NCBI GenBank assembly: GCA_016169945.1
Contig: JADLSH010000127.1
Coordinates: 1,986,501 to 2,050,500 of the forward strand
Reading direction: 5' to 3'
DNA length: 64,000 nucleotides
From: Trachythela sp. YZ-2020
Taxonomy: Eukaryota; Cnidaria; Anthozoa; Malacalcyonacea; Clavulariidae
Part shown: one piece after another, positions 1-13,500 of the stretch
Numbering within the stretch: the first letter of the stretch is position 1
Layout of the letters: every line of letters starts with the position of its first letter
The notes under the pieces: model-generated
Database searches by the model: none
Told to the model about the DNA's origin: nothing
What the model saw: the letters and a program-made list of their open reading frames with translations, nothing else
Program-made: the position numbers and the translations under genes

Positions 1-51
1 TCATGGTTTTATGAAAGAAAACTATGAATTAAATTTGGTGACAGTTTTCAG

Positions 52-1794
52 GTTACTAATACAGCATTGCTTATATATAGCTTTCCCTGGTTGTGTGGTG
101 CGTATGGGCTGACTGGTCCTAACAAAAAGATCCGTCGTCCACATCTTTATGTCACAGTTAAACGAGGAATGAAGAAATCGGATGTACGACGTGATCTTGA
201 AGCGAAGTTTACATGCGACGCAAAGGAATACTTTGAACTCCTTCAAGAACCCGAAAGAAAACCAAAAATCAAATACATGGGTTTAAAGAAATTTGGATCG
301 GATGTTCAGTCCCAGGCATCAACGTCTGTCTCATCTGTCCAACTGGCACCTGGTTGTGGTGTATTAGCTTGCAGTAATAGCAATCCAAATCCTTTACGAG
401 TGCCTGAAAAAAACGAGGGAGATTTACCCGATGTGCAAGGAATTGGGACTTTAACTATGTTTTGCTTCCCCAATGGACACCATTATGCACTTACCTGCTG
501 TCATGTTGGTTTTGCGAATGATAAAAACCGTTTAAACTCTGCATTTAATAAAGTAGAAGATATTCAGAAGATCCGCAGTTCGCTTCCAGATTATGTAAAT
601 TATGCAAAGAAACAGCAATATTATTTCACAGAAGACAACGAGCGTAACAACAATGAATCCATCTCGTTTGGGAACGATGGAAAGAAGTACATGCCCCTTG
701 GTGATTTTGCCAATTATCACTTTGACGATGAATGTGATATTCTATCGCTAAAAGTTTGTGATGATATTGACATTGATTGCAAAGTAGCGGATGTAACCTT
801 TCCTGATTGGGGTGAAATATGGGATGAATTGCATGAGAGGGTTAATGAAAAAACTGGTCCGAACCCAGTGGAAGTAATGAAAGTCGGTTTTTCTTCGGCC
901 TTAACTCAAGGTCAGATTGTTAAATGCCATTTTAATTATAATCACGGTGATGATCTATTATTCCAGGATGCAATCGTTGTTAAGGGATATTCTGGTCCAT
1001 TCTTGGAAGGCGGCGACTCGGGTTCTCTTGTCTTCTTTCGTGACAAGAATAAACAGAAACAGGTTTTTGCCTATGGTGTTTGCGAAGTAGATAAACTTCT
1101 ATTACCTGAACAGCACGAGTTAGCGAGTTCAATCGACGATGATGGTGATGCTAGTAGTATTTGGAGTGGAGAAGATCTTTCTTCCAGTTTTGATGAAGAC
1201 GAAGTTGAGGATGAAAACATATGCAAAGATGAACGTGAAGATCAGGACGAACGCGAGAATGAATATAAATATAGAAATAAAGATGATACGGGATGTAAAA
1301 ATGAATGTGAGGGTAAACAGAGAGATGAATGTGACGGTAAATGTGAAAAAGATAATGAATGGGAAAATGAATATGAAAATAGAAAGAAGGATAAATGTGT
1401 GGAAGATAATGAATGGGAAGTCAAATGTCAAGATAAAAATACAAATATACAAAGTGAAAGTGAATATTCAAATGAAGATGAACGTAAAGATGATGAAAAT
1501 GGAGATGGGGATAAAAGTGGAGATGAGACTAAATGTGAAGATAAAGATAAAACTGAATACGAGGAAGATAATAAACATGAAGATGAATATGAAGATGAGG
1601 AAGATAATAAATATGAAAATGGATATAAAGATGATGCCGATGACCAAAACGATGTAGAAGTGATATTCCAAGAAGAAAGTGAGAGCAACTTTTCGGGACC
1701 ATTTTATATCTGTTTACGATTAGATACAGCTTTGGAGAAACTAAGACTTGATGAAGCAGCGTGTTTTAACGATTGTGGTTGTATCTACAAATAA
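52..1794 (+). CDS. Trypsin-like serine-protease-fold protein with acidic insert (3' terminal exon, partial)
   Basis: The frame is open from a splice acceptor (ttttcag, ending at 51) to TAA at 1792-1794. The first in-frame ATG is at 169, so the protein probably begins in an exon outside the window. Counting codons from 67, a protease-like core shows His in TCCHVG (about residue 146), Asp in DDECDILSL (about 224) and Ser in GGDSGSLVFF (about 318), which is the chymotrypsin-fold triad order. After the strand FAYGVCEVD comes a stretch of about 190 residues rich in Asp, Glu, Lys and Asn (roughly 1126-1690). The reading then ends in GPFYICLRLDTALEKLRLD, which looks like the C-terminal strand and helix of the same domain, so the acidic stretch appears to interrupt the fold. 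No signal peptide is visible in this exon. Substrate and function are unknown. An alternative acceptor at 80 is possible. Confidence 0.72.
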   Translation, partial: VTNTALLIYSFPWLCGAYGLTGPNKKIRRPHLYVTVKRGMKKSDVRRDLEAKFTCDAKEYFELLQEPERKPKIKYMGLKKFGSDVQSQASTSVSSVQLAPGCGVLACSNSNPNPLRVPEKNEGDLPDVQGIGTLTMFCFPNGHHYALTCCHVGFANDKNRLNSAFNKVEDIQKIRSSLPDYVNYAKKQQYYFTEDNERNNNESISFGNDGKKYMPLGDFANYHFDDECDILSLKVCDDIDIDCKVADVTFPDWGEIWDELHERVNEKTGPNPVEVMKVGFSSALTQGQIVKCHFNYNHGDDLLFQDAIVVKGYSGPFLEGGDSGSLVFFRDKNKQKQVFAYGVCEVDKLLLPEQHELASSIDDDGDASSIWSGEDLSSSFDEDEVEDENICKDEREDQDERENEYKYRNKDDTGCKNECEGKQRDECDGKCEKDNEWENEYENRKKDKCVEDNEWEVKCQDKNTNIQSESEYSNEDERKDDENGDGDKSGDETKCEDKDKTEYEEDNKHEDEYEDEEDNKYENGYKDDADDQNDVEVIFQEESESNFSGPFYICLRLDTALEKLRLDEAACFNDCGCIYK

Positions 1795-3402
1795 TGCCAA
1801 TTCTATCCTATTATTGCTTACTATTTGAGCTGTTTTCTATTAATGATAAGATGCACGGATGGCCTAATGTCAGCAGCCAATGTCTTTGGACAAAGGGACT
1901 GAGACTACCGTTTTGATCCCAGAACGACTCTTTTCTAGTGAAGGGATGGAAACGACTCTTTCGAATACACAGCGTATACACTGGACTCCACGTTTAAGAT
2001 ATGAATACTGCCGTATATGATAGACTTAAAACGCTTAGAACAATAGAAGAACTTAAATAAATATGCCATAAAATGATTAGCAAATAGCAACTGAGTAACA
2101 TAGAAACCGTCTTTAATATAGAGCTTTAGCTTGTAGACTCATAAGATGTAAGTCGATGTAGTGTAGACAATATAGGGCATGAATATATAAATTACGATAC
2201 AGTAATGACATAATGACATAAATATAACCTTAGTCCGCCGCCACTGACCTCTCAATCTTTACACAAATACCACTCTTAAGGCTCTTTTCCACTCGTCGCA
2301 AAAACCAACTCGCAAGCTCGCTGCGATTACTTTCATCCAATCACAATGCTCGACAGTTTATTTTAATTACATGCAAGAACTCGCAGCGAGTTTGCGAGTT
2401 GGTTTTGCGATGAGTGGAAAAGAGCCTTTAGGCTCACACTACCCTGCGTACACAAATTCGTCCGGTTCCATTTGTAGACAATTGCCGAACGTACTTTAGT
2501 TCACACGTAACAATATCTTGACCTCGAGGCTGACATATGTGATCCATTGTAAATTAATAGTTTTGATTAACAGCCTGCAAATTCGGAAAGTGTCTATTCA
2601 CAGGGGAATTCGTACAGTGGGCTGTAGTGCTGTACTCGGATTTGTTCCTTGTTCATGCGACACGCTAGGGGACATCGTGCCAATTTGAGTATGGTTCCAA
2701 ATTCGTCCGGTAGAGGGAATAACAGCCACAGATCCGGAAATAAACCTAGATCGAAATAATGTCGTTTTAAGATGCTTTAAGGAGGAATTGAGGCATTTCC
2801 CCTGCATTTGGTCCTATAGCAATGGCGAATTTCTATTGTCTAACATTTTTTAACTTCATTTTGGCACCAAGGAACAATAGGTTGGGCTACCAGTCTACTT
2901 TTCTGATTAGTGATAACAGTCGACAGGTTAGTAGTGAACTCCGATATATTCCTATTTTCCTAGAGTGATATTTTAGGTACCGAAAGTGAAGCCAGGTTTT
3001 ACTGCACGCTCTCTTAATACCCTCGCCCTTTCCCAAGATAGTTCGCGCGCAACCTAAACCGGCTACGGCAGCCTAATTTATTACCTGTGACTTATGCATG
3101 AAGTAATGAACATTTCAAAGCAATATGCGAACATGTGTAGATTACAGCAGGTTGCTGCAAACTTTGAAGGTTTGAAGCAATTGCATTGCTTTGCGCGATT
3201 TTCTTATGAGCGGAAGGGACTGTGGAAGAGTCTTATTATTTCCACTTTTACTTTCGCTTCCTAGTAAAGCTATAGAATTTCCGGGGAATTCCAATGTCGG
3301 GGGAATGCCCGGGCAGTCGTATGTTCTTGGAATCTAACAATAACAGTTCACATAAATGCAATAAACATGTAGCAAAATGCATCATCAATAAGCGCACAAA
3401 CG
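1795..3402. other. Intergenic spacer between the protease-like gene and the PARP14-like gene
   Basis: No convincing coding exon is visible here. An AATAAA-type signal lies near 2055 and may end the upstream transcript. A small inverted-repeat element sits at 2279-2427. The rest is unremarkable AT-rich sequence that should contain the promoter and 5' UTR of the PARP14-like gene. Confidence 0.6.
2279..2427. mobile_element. PIF/Harbinger-like MITE, 149 bp
   Basis: Near-perfect terminal inverted repeats of about 45 bp begin AGGCTCTTTTCCACTCG on the left and end CGAGTGGAAAAGAGCCT-like on the right (one mismatch in that stretch). The element is flanked by TTA on both sides (2276-2278 and 2428-2430). 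A 3-bp TTA/TAA duplication is typical of PIF/Harbinger elements. It has no coding capacity. Confidence 0.72.
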
Positions 3403-6400
3403 ATGGACGAATACGAATCCCAGGTTATTGAAGTGACGGGAATCAACAAAAACACTTCAGAAGACACTTTGGAGAACTTTTTCTCTTCCTCCAGACGAGG
3501 AGGGGACATTACGAGGCTTGAATATACTCAAGGAAGTGGGCATGCATTAATAACTTTCGCTGATGCCGAAGGTAGGGAAACGAGACTGCTTTTATTACGA
3601 TATTGCTTCATGGGTTTCAGTAGGCATTACAGGGAATTGATACTTATACGAGCAAGATTTTGAACTACGACTCTCGATTGTATATATTTTGGCTGTAAAT
3701 ACAAGAGTATAATACGTACGGTGATTATAGACAAAGTGAGACGAATGACAAATGACATCATTCTCTCTCTGACAATTGCCGGTTGACTCACTCCGTCTGC
3801 TGAACGATATAGTGGTAAATAAACACCCACTATGGTTACACAAGGAGCTAGTAAAAATATACAGAATTACTATTAAATCAAAGATATTTGATTTCTTCAT
3901 TGAATTGAACTTATCGATCGTTGCAAATGATCTAAATGTTGCAATTTCAAAACAGAAACGATTTGATGGTATTTGCTATGACGACCTGTCAGCGTTAATC
4001 GTCCTAGCAGGCATGCAAAATTCGCTGAATTTGTCTTGGATATATGCCCCCATATCGAAGCAATTCGAAAATCTAAACAGTTTTAATACATAAAGTGTAT
4101 ATTTATCCTAAATGTATATATGTCGATAATAATGATGGCGATTACTAGACCGCATAATTTTTGAATCGCCTTTCACTTTCAAAATCGAGGCCTTGCACTT
4201 TAATTACCAAATTCACCTGCTACTTCAGCAATAAAATTCAATCTACGGTTCATATAAAATCATACGATATTATTTGAATAACAATTTTTAAAAGCAAAGG
4301 TTTCAAAATACAAAACAGGCTCAGAAGTAAGCCGGAAGTGGTCGATTAATATGCAGTTACAAACTCACAATATATGTAGTTGAAACCGTCTAAAGTTCGC
4401 AAGATTTTAAGTTTGAATTTCTTAATTGAAATATTAAATTTTGTAGACAGTAAACAGCATATTACGTAAACATGTAGCGATTTGCAACTTAAGAACAGTC
4501 ACTTCCGGTTTTGTATTTGGCGAACCTTGCAATACGATACAACGTACGATCAACAATCTTTATGCTAAACAGTTCTTGTTGTTAAATCTATATTTTATTC
4601 ATGTTTTTACTCAAAGGATAATATTTTGAACGAAAGGGTCTTGCAAAATTTAATGTAACTACTTGTAATACGCCATTATATAACGAAATTTCCCATTGAA
4701 AATAAATTTGCCGTAATCTGTAATCAGTTATAATATGCGGGGGAAAATTAAGGGTGTGACAGCCTGCAATGCGGGCAATGTAATATAGCGGACTATTATG
4801 CTAAAAACTGTGTTGAAAAACGAGATCCAGCCGAGATCTTTTAACATCCCCAGTGAGGTATTTAAAAATCACTATATAATGAACGACTTCGAATGTAAGA
4901 TATATCTTCTCAAACGAACCAGTTTTTAAACAGAAATTCAACATGAAAGTTGACTAAATTTATGGACGTTAATTACCGTGGTATGAAGACAACGATATGG
5001 TGGTGATTTTCTTTCTGTATTATTAATATGGTTTGAAAATGCATCTTAAACCATATTGAAAAACTATTTCGATTGCTGAAAAGAAAACTTGATGTTCACG
5101 GTCCAAAATAGATGTTGTAGATTAGGATCGTCTCTTTGGACAAATTATTTCATTTTTAAGATGCTAAAAAGGCTTTGGAAAGAAGTCCACATTCTCTTGA
5201 ACAGTGTACACTAGCAACACGAAGAAAGAGGGTAGAAATCTCGGAAAATGACAAAGTATTCGTTGAAGGAATTTCTACAAACACCTCGAAAGATTGCCTT
5301 CAGTTTTACGTGGAACGAATAAGTGATTCAGACGTGAAAGATATCACTTATGGTACAAAAAGCAATCAGAGTGTCAATGCAATAGTAACATTTGAAAGCC
5401 CCATAGGTGAGTTGAGAAAAATTTAACATGATTGATTTCTTACACTTTACTCAGGCGGGATTGGAACTTGCACCCAGGGGTGAAGCTATGTTATTGCATT
5501 TATTTAGTTTCTTTCACAGTCGTTATTCCCACTCGAACAACGCTGGTGAAAGACGCGCGCGTCGGGACCAGCAGCGCTTAAATGTAGCACTTAAGGCTTG
5601 GGTTGGTATGAAGAACAGAAAACCCAGACAATATAGAATGCAGACAGCTCTGCATTAGTTGAAATGTAACCTAAAGTGTGAAAATGTAACATATTTTAAA
5701 GTAATCGGGGATGATAAATGATTTTTTTGAATTAAATAGATTGAAATTACTGTTCAAATACACCACAGCCTGACGCTATTTTTGACGTTATTTTTCTCCT
5801 TCTTGGACCTTCGGGACTCCGGTCCGTCGCTCTACCTATTGAGCCATCAAGCCAACAGAGATTAGAAGCGAGATTTATCCCTTTTAAGTGCACGAAATAT
5901 ATCCATGCACGCAGTGTTTCGATTCTATCACAGAACCATCCTAAGATGGTTAATACATATAAGCTATTTTGTTCCGTTCTTTTAGATTTCGACAAGATAC
6001 AGGAAGGCTTCAAAAAGAAGCCGACGTTAGAAGGAAAAGACATCTCAATCAAGATCGTTCCTCTGGGTAAAACAATCTTAGTAAAAAACTTACCAGTTTC
6101 TGCAACCTACGATTCCGTGATGTACAGATTTGAAAACAAAAGAGCTGGAGGTGGTGACGTCGAAAGAGTCGACCTAGACCTAGAGAAAAAAATAGCGTTG
6201 GTTGAATTCAAAGATCCAAATGGTAGGATGGATATTTATTGATCATTTAGTAAAAAACTGAAACGTAACTAATTCTATTTATTCTGGATAAGTCTAGCAG
6301 TTATACTGTCTCCCAGTAAGGCCCATCTCTTACTGATCCAGTGTTACTACAAGAGGAGACCTAACGTATAACTAAACTAACTTCATTTATACAGGATAAT

Positions 6401-9400
6401 TCTGTCAGTTCTAAACTGTCTCCCTATAGAGGTCCAGTAAGAGTCATGCGTTGATGGTCCATTGTAACTATGGCCCATCCCACAAGCTCGAGTACATTAT
6501 ATAACAATGCATTCTACATATCGAATATCGAATTATTTTAGTTATAGACAAAGTTCTTTCAGTCAAACAAACATTGGACAATGCAGTTCTCTCCGTGGAG
6601 CGCTATTACCCAATCCTTGGTAGCTTAGCTGACTTACAATCAAAAGAACAAGAAACATCAGACACAATCCGTCCTAAAGAAGCTACAGTGAAACCAGAAC
6701 GCCCAAAAGCAACAGGTTTCGCGACAGACATTGACCGTGACTTATACGTTTACCTCACTAATAACCATCCTGCTCAGTTAAGCCTCGCTTTAAAAGATCC
6801 ACAACCAACCATCGAAATGAAAAGCGAATCGGTGCACTTCACTTTTTCCAGCCAAGAAGCAAAGGAACACTTTCTTGCCTATCTAAAAGACTACAAATGT
6901 GAAATCGTGCCCCTGAATCCGGCTTTACTAAAGCATGGATTGAGGGAAGAGATTAAAGAGATCATGTCGACGTTTAGCTACGGCAAATCAACTATGAGCA
7001 AATCAGTCTCGTTTATAGAGAGATATAATGAAGGTTTTATAAAGCTTGTCGGAAGGGCTGTGCGTACATTTGATTTAGCGATCAAGGAGGTGAAAGAATG
7101 CATTGCCAAAGTCGAAGAGAAAACCAATCGACGCGAAGACACGATAGAAATATTACCTGTCCATCTCAAATTGCTTCAACAGTCAACAAGATTTAAAAGG
7201 CAAGCATTTCAACTTTAACTTTAACAATTTCACTAAGCAAGCAAGCGAGCAAGCGAGCGAGCAAGCAAGCAACTAACTGAGTGCAATACTATCGTTATTA
7301 TTTTAAGGCTGGAAATTTCGTTGAACCGAGATGGTTTGGAAATTAAACTTGACGATACAAAGGGCAGAATAACCATGAAAGGCTCACAGACGCATATACA
7401 AAAGCTTAAAGCTGAAACACAAGATATTGTTGGCCACTTTGGTGAACGTTCGTTGAATGAAAGCAGATTTTCGTTGCTGAAAACTAACAAAGCTATCTCT
7501 CATGTGAAGACGTTGTTAACCACAGAAAATTCGATGGTTGAGATTTTAGTCAATGACCAAGGAAGCGTAATGTTGTATGGTATGGAACATGCACACGTCG
7601 AGAGAGCGTATAACATTATTGTGAACGCTATAGTTGAATTGAAACTTCCTGAAAGTAAGTGTAATTCACGGGTCAATTTCGCAATTTAAATATAGTCCTG
7701 ACTCCAATCATAATCGTGAAAATATTGTTGTAGATGGAAAAACCTCAAAATCTTAATGTTTCCTTAATGTTGTCCACTCTCGGGAACATTATATATTGAG
7801 ATCTGTTTTGGGACTGTCTAGGTCGACGACATATGAGCACATACTAAAAGTTTACGCAAACATTGGATCACTTTCCGATAGGAGACACTTTCAAGCGTTG
7901 ACTTTGGTTTTTAAAATCTGTCAATTTACTGGCTCCAACTTATATTAATTAGCTCTTTAAGCTAAAATTAGTGAAATATAATTTACGAGGGATTGGCACT
8001 GGACTAGAACAGCCACATTTTAACCTAGAGTGACTTCATAAGTCATTTTTATATATAGCCAGTACCCTCTGGAATAATTTACCACCAGAAATCAGACAAT
8101 CGGCGAACATCAAGACTTTTAGGAATGCTTTATACAAGCACATGTGTTCATAGGTTTAGATTAATTATATTTCACGATCACGTTTTTACGAGCTTCTACA
8201 GCTCTTTGGACTTTGGTGATACGTGATTAAATAAATTATCTAATTATCTATCTATCTATCTATCTATTGTTCAGTGTTTCGGGAACATTGTTCAGCAGTG
8301 TTTCCTAGTTTGCCCACCTTCGGGAAACAACATGGCTATAGGAAAGTAAGAAATTACCTGAAACCGAGTCGAAGGGTTCTTAATCATCTTCAGGTAGTTC
8401 AGACACAAACCACGACAATTTATATCTTATTTTGTTCTTTCCATTAAGGTTTAAAAACGAAATCATCTCAGGATGCTCTGCTTAACGAGTTAGGAACATC
8501 CATTCCCCTCACATTGCAAACAGAAAACGGCGAGCCGCGTATTATATGTTTCAAGAAGCATTTGCGAAACCTGAGAGGAAAAGTAGATGATTTTAAAGAA
8601 CGAAAGAAAACGATCGAAGTGCGCGTACCTCTTGAGAAAGTAGTTCTACGTTACCTCTCGCTACACGGTGAAAATCTCTTGGATAGTTTACGTCTATCAT
8701 CACCTGGTTTGAAAATACAGCAAGATAGTGACGCTTTGGTTCTCTCGGGTGAAAAGCCAGTCGTTGAGAGTTGTCGTGTTAGCATACAACAATTGACTAG
8801 AGGTTTGTATTTGTTCTCTTTGGTTGTGTATTAGCTGGCCTGATTTGTTCACGACTGGAACGATCGAATGGAAACCAGGCTACAAACGTGTTATGAACAT
8901 ATCTTGTTGAGAAGATGTAGGATTTTGACACCAATAGTGTCTGCTACTGACAAAGGTAACCCCAATTACGATGCTTACGTCGGAGACTAGGCAGTAACAA
9001 CTTGTATTTTTGACCGCATATAGGTCTGAATTTCGAGAGTATGAATTATGGAACGCCAGAGACATCGGCAAGCATAAAGGGCGTGGCGGCCATGGCAATT
9101 ATACAAAACATCGAAAGAAAGCACCAATGTGCGATTGTGGTCACAACCAAGGAAGAAACGGACAGACCTATCACATTCAGAACACCACCAGTAAGTCCTG
9201 TGCATAATATAAACGAAGACCGTAAGCGTACGATGCAATGTCGATACACTTTTCCCAATGGTAAGATAATAGAAGTACACCAAGGTGATATCCTGAACCA
9301 TCCGGTAGATTATCTGGTGAATTCGGCGAACGATGAGCTTAAGCATTCTGGTGGGCTTGCCAGAGCGATAGTAGACAAAGGAGGACGTAAAATTCAGGAG

Positions 9401-10251
9401 GACAGTTCTCGTGCGCTACATGATCAAGGGAAGGTTAAGTTAATGCTTGGAGATGTGGTCACTACGGATGGAGGAAGCTTGATGTGCAAGAAAATACTTC
9501 ATGTAGTGGTGCCGAAATATAGTTCTACCGCTGGTGGTGGTCATGGTGACGGTGAAACAAGGGAAGAGATGTATTTAGGGTAGGTCATCATATGTCATCT
9601 TGCGCGGATATGGTGGTGGTGGTGGTGATGATGATATTAGTAGTGATGATGATGATGATAGTAGTAGTGATGATGATGATGATAGTAGTAGTGATGATGA
9701 TGATGATAGTAGTAGTGATGATGATGATGATAGTAGTAGTGATGATGATGATGATAGTAGTAGTGATGATGATGATGATAGTAGTGATGATGATGATGAT
9801 AGTAGTAGTGATGATGATGATGATAGTAGTAGTGATGATGATGATGATAGTAGTAGTGCATGATGATGATGATAGTAGTAGTGCATGATGATGATAGTAG
9901 TAGTGATGATGATGATGATAGTAGTAGTGATGATGATGATGATAGTAGTAGTGATGATGATGATGATGATAGTAGTAGTGATGATGATGATGATAGTAGT
10001 AGTGATGATGATGATGATAGTAGTAGTGATGATGATGATGATGATGATAGTAGTAATGATGATGATGATGATAGTAGTAGTGATGATGATGATGATAGTA
10101 GTGATGATGATGATGATGATAGTAGTAGTGATGATGATGATGATGATGATAGTAGTAGTGATGATGATGATGATGATGATAGTAGTAGTGATGATGATGA
10201 TGATAGTAGTAGTAGTGATGATGATGATGATGATGATGATGATAGTAGTAG

Positions 10252-10327
<76 letters not shown>

Positions 10328-10461
10328 AGTAGTAGTGATGATGATGATAGTAGTAGTGATGATGATGATGATAGTAGTAGTAGTGATGATGATGATGATG
10401 ATAGTAGTAGTGATGATGATGATGATGATAGTAGTAGTGATGATGATGATGATAGTAGTAG

Positions 10462-10510
<49 letters not shown>

Positions 10511-13500
10511 AGTAGTAGTGATGATGATGATGATGATAGTAGTAGTGATGATGATGATGATGATAGTAGTAGTGATGATGATGATGATGATGATGATGAT
10601 AGTAGTGATGATGATGATGATGATAGTAGTAGTGATGATGATGATGATGATGATAGTAGTAGTGATGATGATGATGATAGTAGTAGTGATGATGATGATG
10701 ATAGTAGTAGTGATGATGATGATGATAGTAGTAGTGATGATGATGATGATAGTAGTAGTGATGATGATGATGATGATGATAGTAGTAGTGATGATAGTGG
10801 CGGTGATGATAGTGGTGGTATGGTGATGATCATAGTAAATGGCAATAGTGATGATGGTTGTGACGGTGCTGGTGATAATAATGCTGATAATAATGCTGAT
10901 AACGATGGTGATGCTGGTTGATGGTGAGAAAGAATGGAAGGAGGTGATAACTAAAATAGAATAACGCTTCATTTATAGGTACTGTTGTACTAATGTATTG
11001 AAGAAAGCAACAGACGGCCAGACCATTGCAGTCCCAGCTTTGGGCACAGGAATCTATTCTGTTCCTCACAATATCAGTGCAAAAAGCTTAGTAACAGCAG
11101 CATGTGAATTCTTATCAGAAAACCCTTCGCATAGTTTAAAAGAAGTTCATTTTGTCGACAACGATCCATCAGCTGTCGAGGCCTTGATGAAAGAAATGTT
11201 GACAAGGTTTAGAAATGATTTAAACTTCAAAATCAACGAGTTGGTTCGTGACAGATGGAGACCGTTGCTAGGCGCATCAAGCGTTACCCCACGTCCGGCT
11301 CCTGTCATAGCAAGTGGAGATATGGCATTCCAAACCCCTGAAGGAATGGAAATACGACTGACGATTGGGAATATTGCAAAATCCACGGTAAGAGAATTAA
11401 TAAAAATTTACAATTTAAGACAATCACCAAAGTATCTTCAAGTAATATTTAACTTAGGATTTGGGAAAAGCCCAGGTTTCCCTCTATTTACATAATTTAT
11501 CTATAACCAGTGGCGTTGCCAGGGTGTTGACTTTGGGGGGAAAACAAACATAGATTCAAAACATGATCGCCAATGGCGCGAGAATGTTAGGGGGGTCCGG
11601 GGGCATGCTCCCCTGGAGAAATTTTGAATTTCTAGGGTCTCTAGAACAGCATTTGACGCATTCTGAGACGAGTTATGAAGAAAAATCATAACCACAAAAA
11701 GCCAATTTATCCGCGTTATGCCAGACATTGCACCCTCCCCCCATTTTCTGCCCGGATTTAAACTTTTCACAAAAATATTTCTGGAGATTATTGGGGGGGG
11801 GAGGGGGGGGGGGAAGCAGAGCCCGTCTACTGTCCATAACATCATAACATAAACATACAATTTTTGTCATTCACATGCAGACCGATGTCATTGTGAACAC
11901 AGTTGCAAATGACCTGAACCTTACGAAAAATCCTTGTTCAAAAGCGATTCTGGACGAAGCTGGAAGTAACATCACAACTTATTGCGAAAAGTGGATCAAA
12001 GACAAAGGTCAGATCCAAGAAGGAGACTTCGCAATCACAGATAGCGCCAAGTTGAAATGTAAGAAAGTGTTTCACGTTTCTTGCCCGAATTGGACAGCTG
12101 ATCAAGGCGAGAAGGTAACTGCACATTTAGGAACTTAGGACACTTTGAGAGTGGTGATGGTGTTGAATGTAGTGATGGTGGTAGTTTGTTGGCGTTTACC
12201 AGTTGCTGTGTATATGGTGGTATTTTGTTGGGATGATGATGGTGATGATGTTGCTGCGTAGAAGAGGATGATAGTTTGTTGATGGTGGTTATGATAATGG
12301 TAGTCTACGGTGATGATGGTGATGATCGCAGGTATTAATAGTGGTGATGATGATGGTATGTGTAAATGATGGTGGTAATGATGGTGTTAGTTTGTTGATG
12401 ATAGTGGTTGTTGATGATGATAGTGATGATGATGATAGTGATGATGATGATGTTTGTTAGTGGTGGTGGTGATGATGATAGTTTGTCAGTGGTGGTAATG
12501 ATGATGGTGCTTTGTTAATGGTCAACAGGCCAGTTGCCGTGGTAGTCTCATGTTGGGATGACGTTATTGTATAGATAATGGTGATAGTTGTTAATGATGG
12601 TTTTGATGAGGTTGGTACTTTATTGATGGTGATGAAAGTGGTGGCGATAATGATTCGGTGGTGGCTACGATGATTGTTGTGATGATATTGGCAGAATAAT
12701 AAAGTTATTCAGAAAACGTTTGTATTACTTTTCTATAGAAACTCCGTCAGATAGTGCAAAAACTATTATCCCAAGTCCAAACTCTGTCGCTCACCTCAAT
12801 TTCAATTCCTGCACTTGGCACGGGAACGCTGAAATTCCCCGAAAAATTAGTCGCGAAGATCTTGTTCGAAGAAGCAACGAAGTTCAGTTCAAAACACAAA
12901 TCTTCCTTAAAAATAAAGCAGTTCAATATAGTCGTCTACAGTGGTAATACGAAAGCTGTGAATACTTTCAAAGAGCAATTCCAAGTCTATTCAAACAGCA
13001 AGAATGAACCAACTGTAACCAAAACAAAAAGACGCGGAAGGATGTTGGATTTCCTAAAATCGTCAGCAAAGGAAAAGAGCGAGAGTTCTCCAGAGGAAGA
13101 GACACACGGAGTGAATGTTGAGATTGTTCAAGGAAATATTGTTCAAGAATCCACTGATGCCATTGGGTTTCTTGTTGCAGAGGACATCACACAAGGTATT
13201 AAATGGGTTTTCTCGTCTTGACAGACCTCTGTAGACACCTTTGTGGTGCAATCCTTCTTGCCCCACAAGCATTGTTCCAGTATCTAAACAGTAATACTAG
13301 TTCTTGTCTATTTCATTGTAGTTCTTGTCTATTTCAACCACCTCCTATTTTCCCTTCTCAAAAGGGTTGTGTGTTCTTGCATACGAGGGAGGTATCTTAA
13401 AAAAACTACACGATGAAGAAATCTGACATGTCCTCTCATCGAATGCAAACGACACGTCATTTAGTGCACGCAATTATAATTCCCCCGACCTCCATCCAGT

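Noticed and set aside
1129..1688. Frames in other registers and on the minus strand over the acidic region
   Set aside because: Shadows of the low-complexity acidic insert of the protease-like exon; no domain or independent start evidence.
3776..4093. 105-codon plus-strand frame in PARP14-like intron 1
   Set aside because: No recognisable family, low-complexity AT-rich composition, and the intron boundaries around it are secure.
9575..10972. Very long open frames (up to 465 codons) of Ile/Thr, Ser/Leu, Asp/Ser or Met/Val
   Set aside because: They are trivial readings of the GAT/AGT array in every frame and both strands, lying wholly inside a PARP14-like intron.
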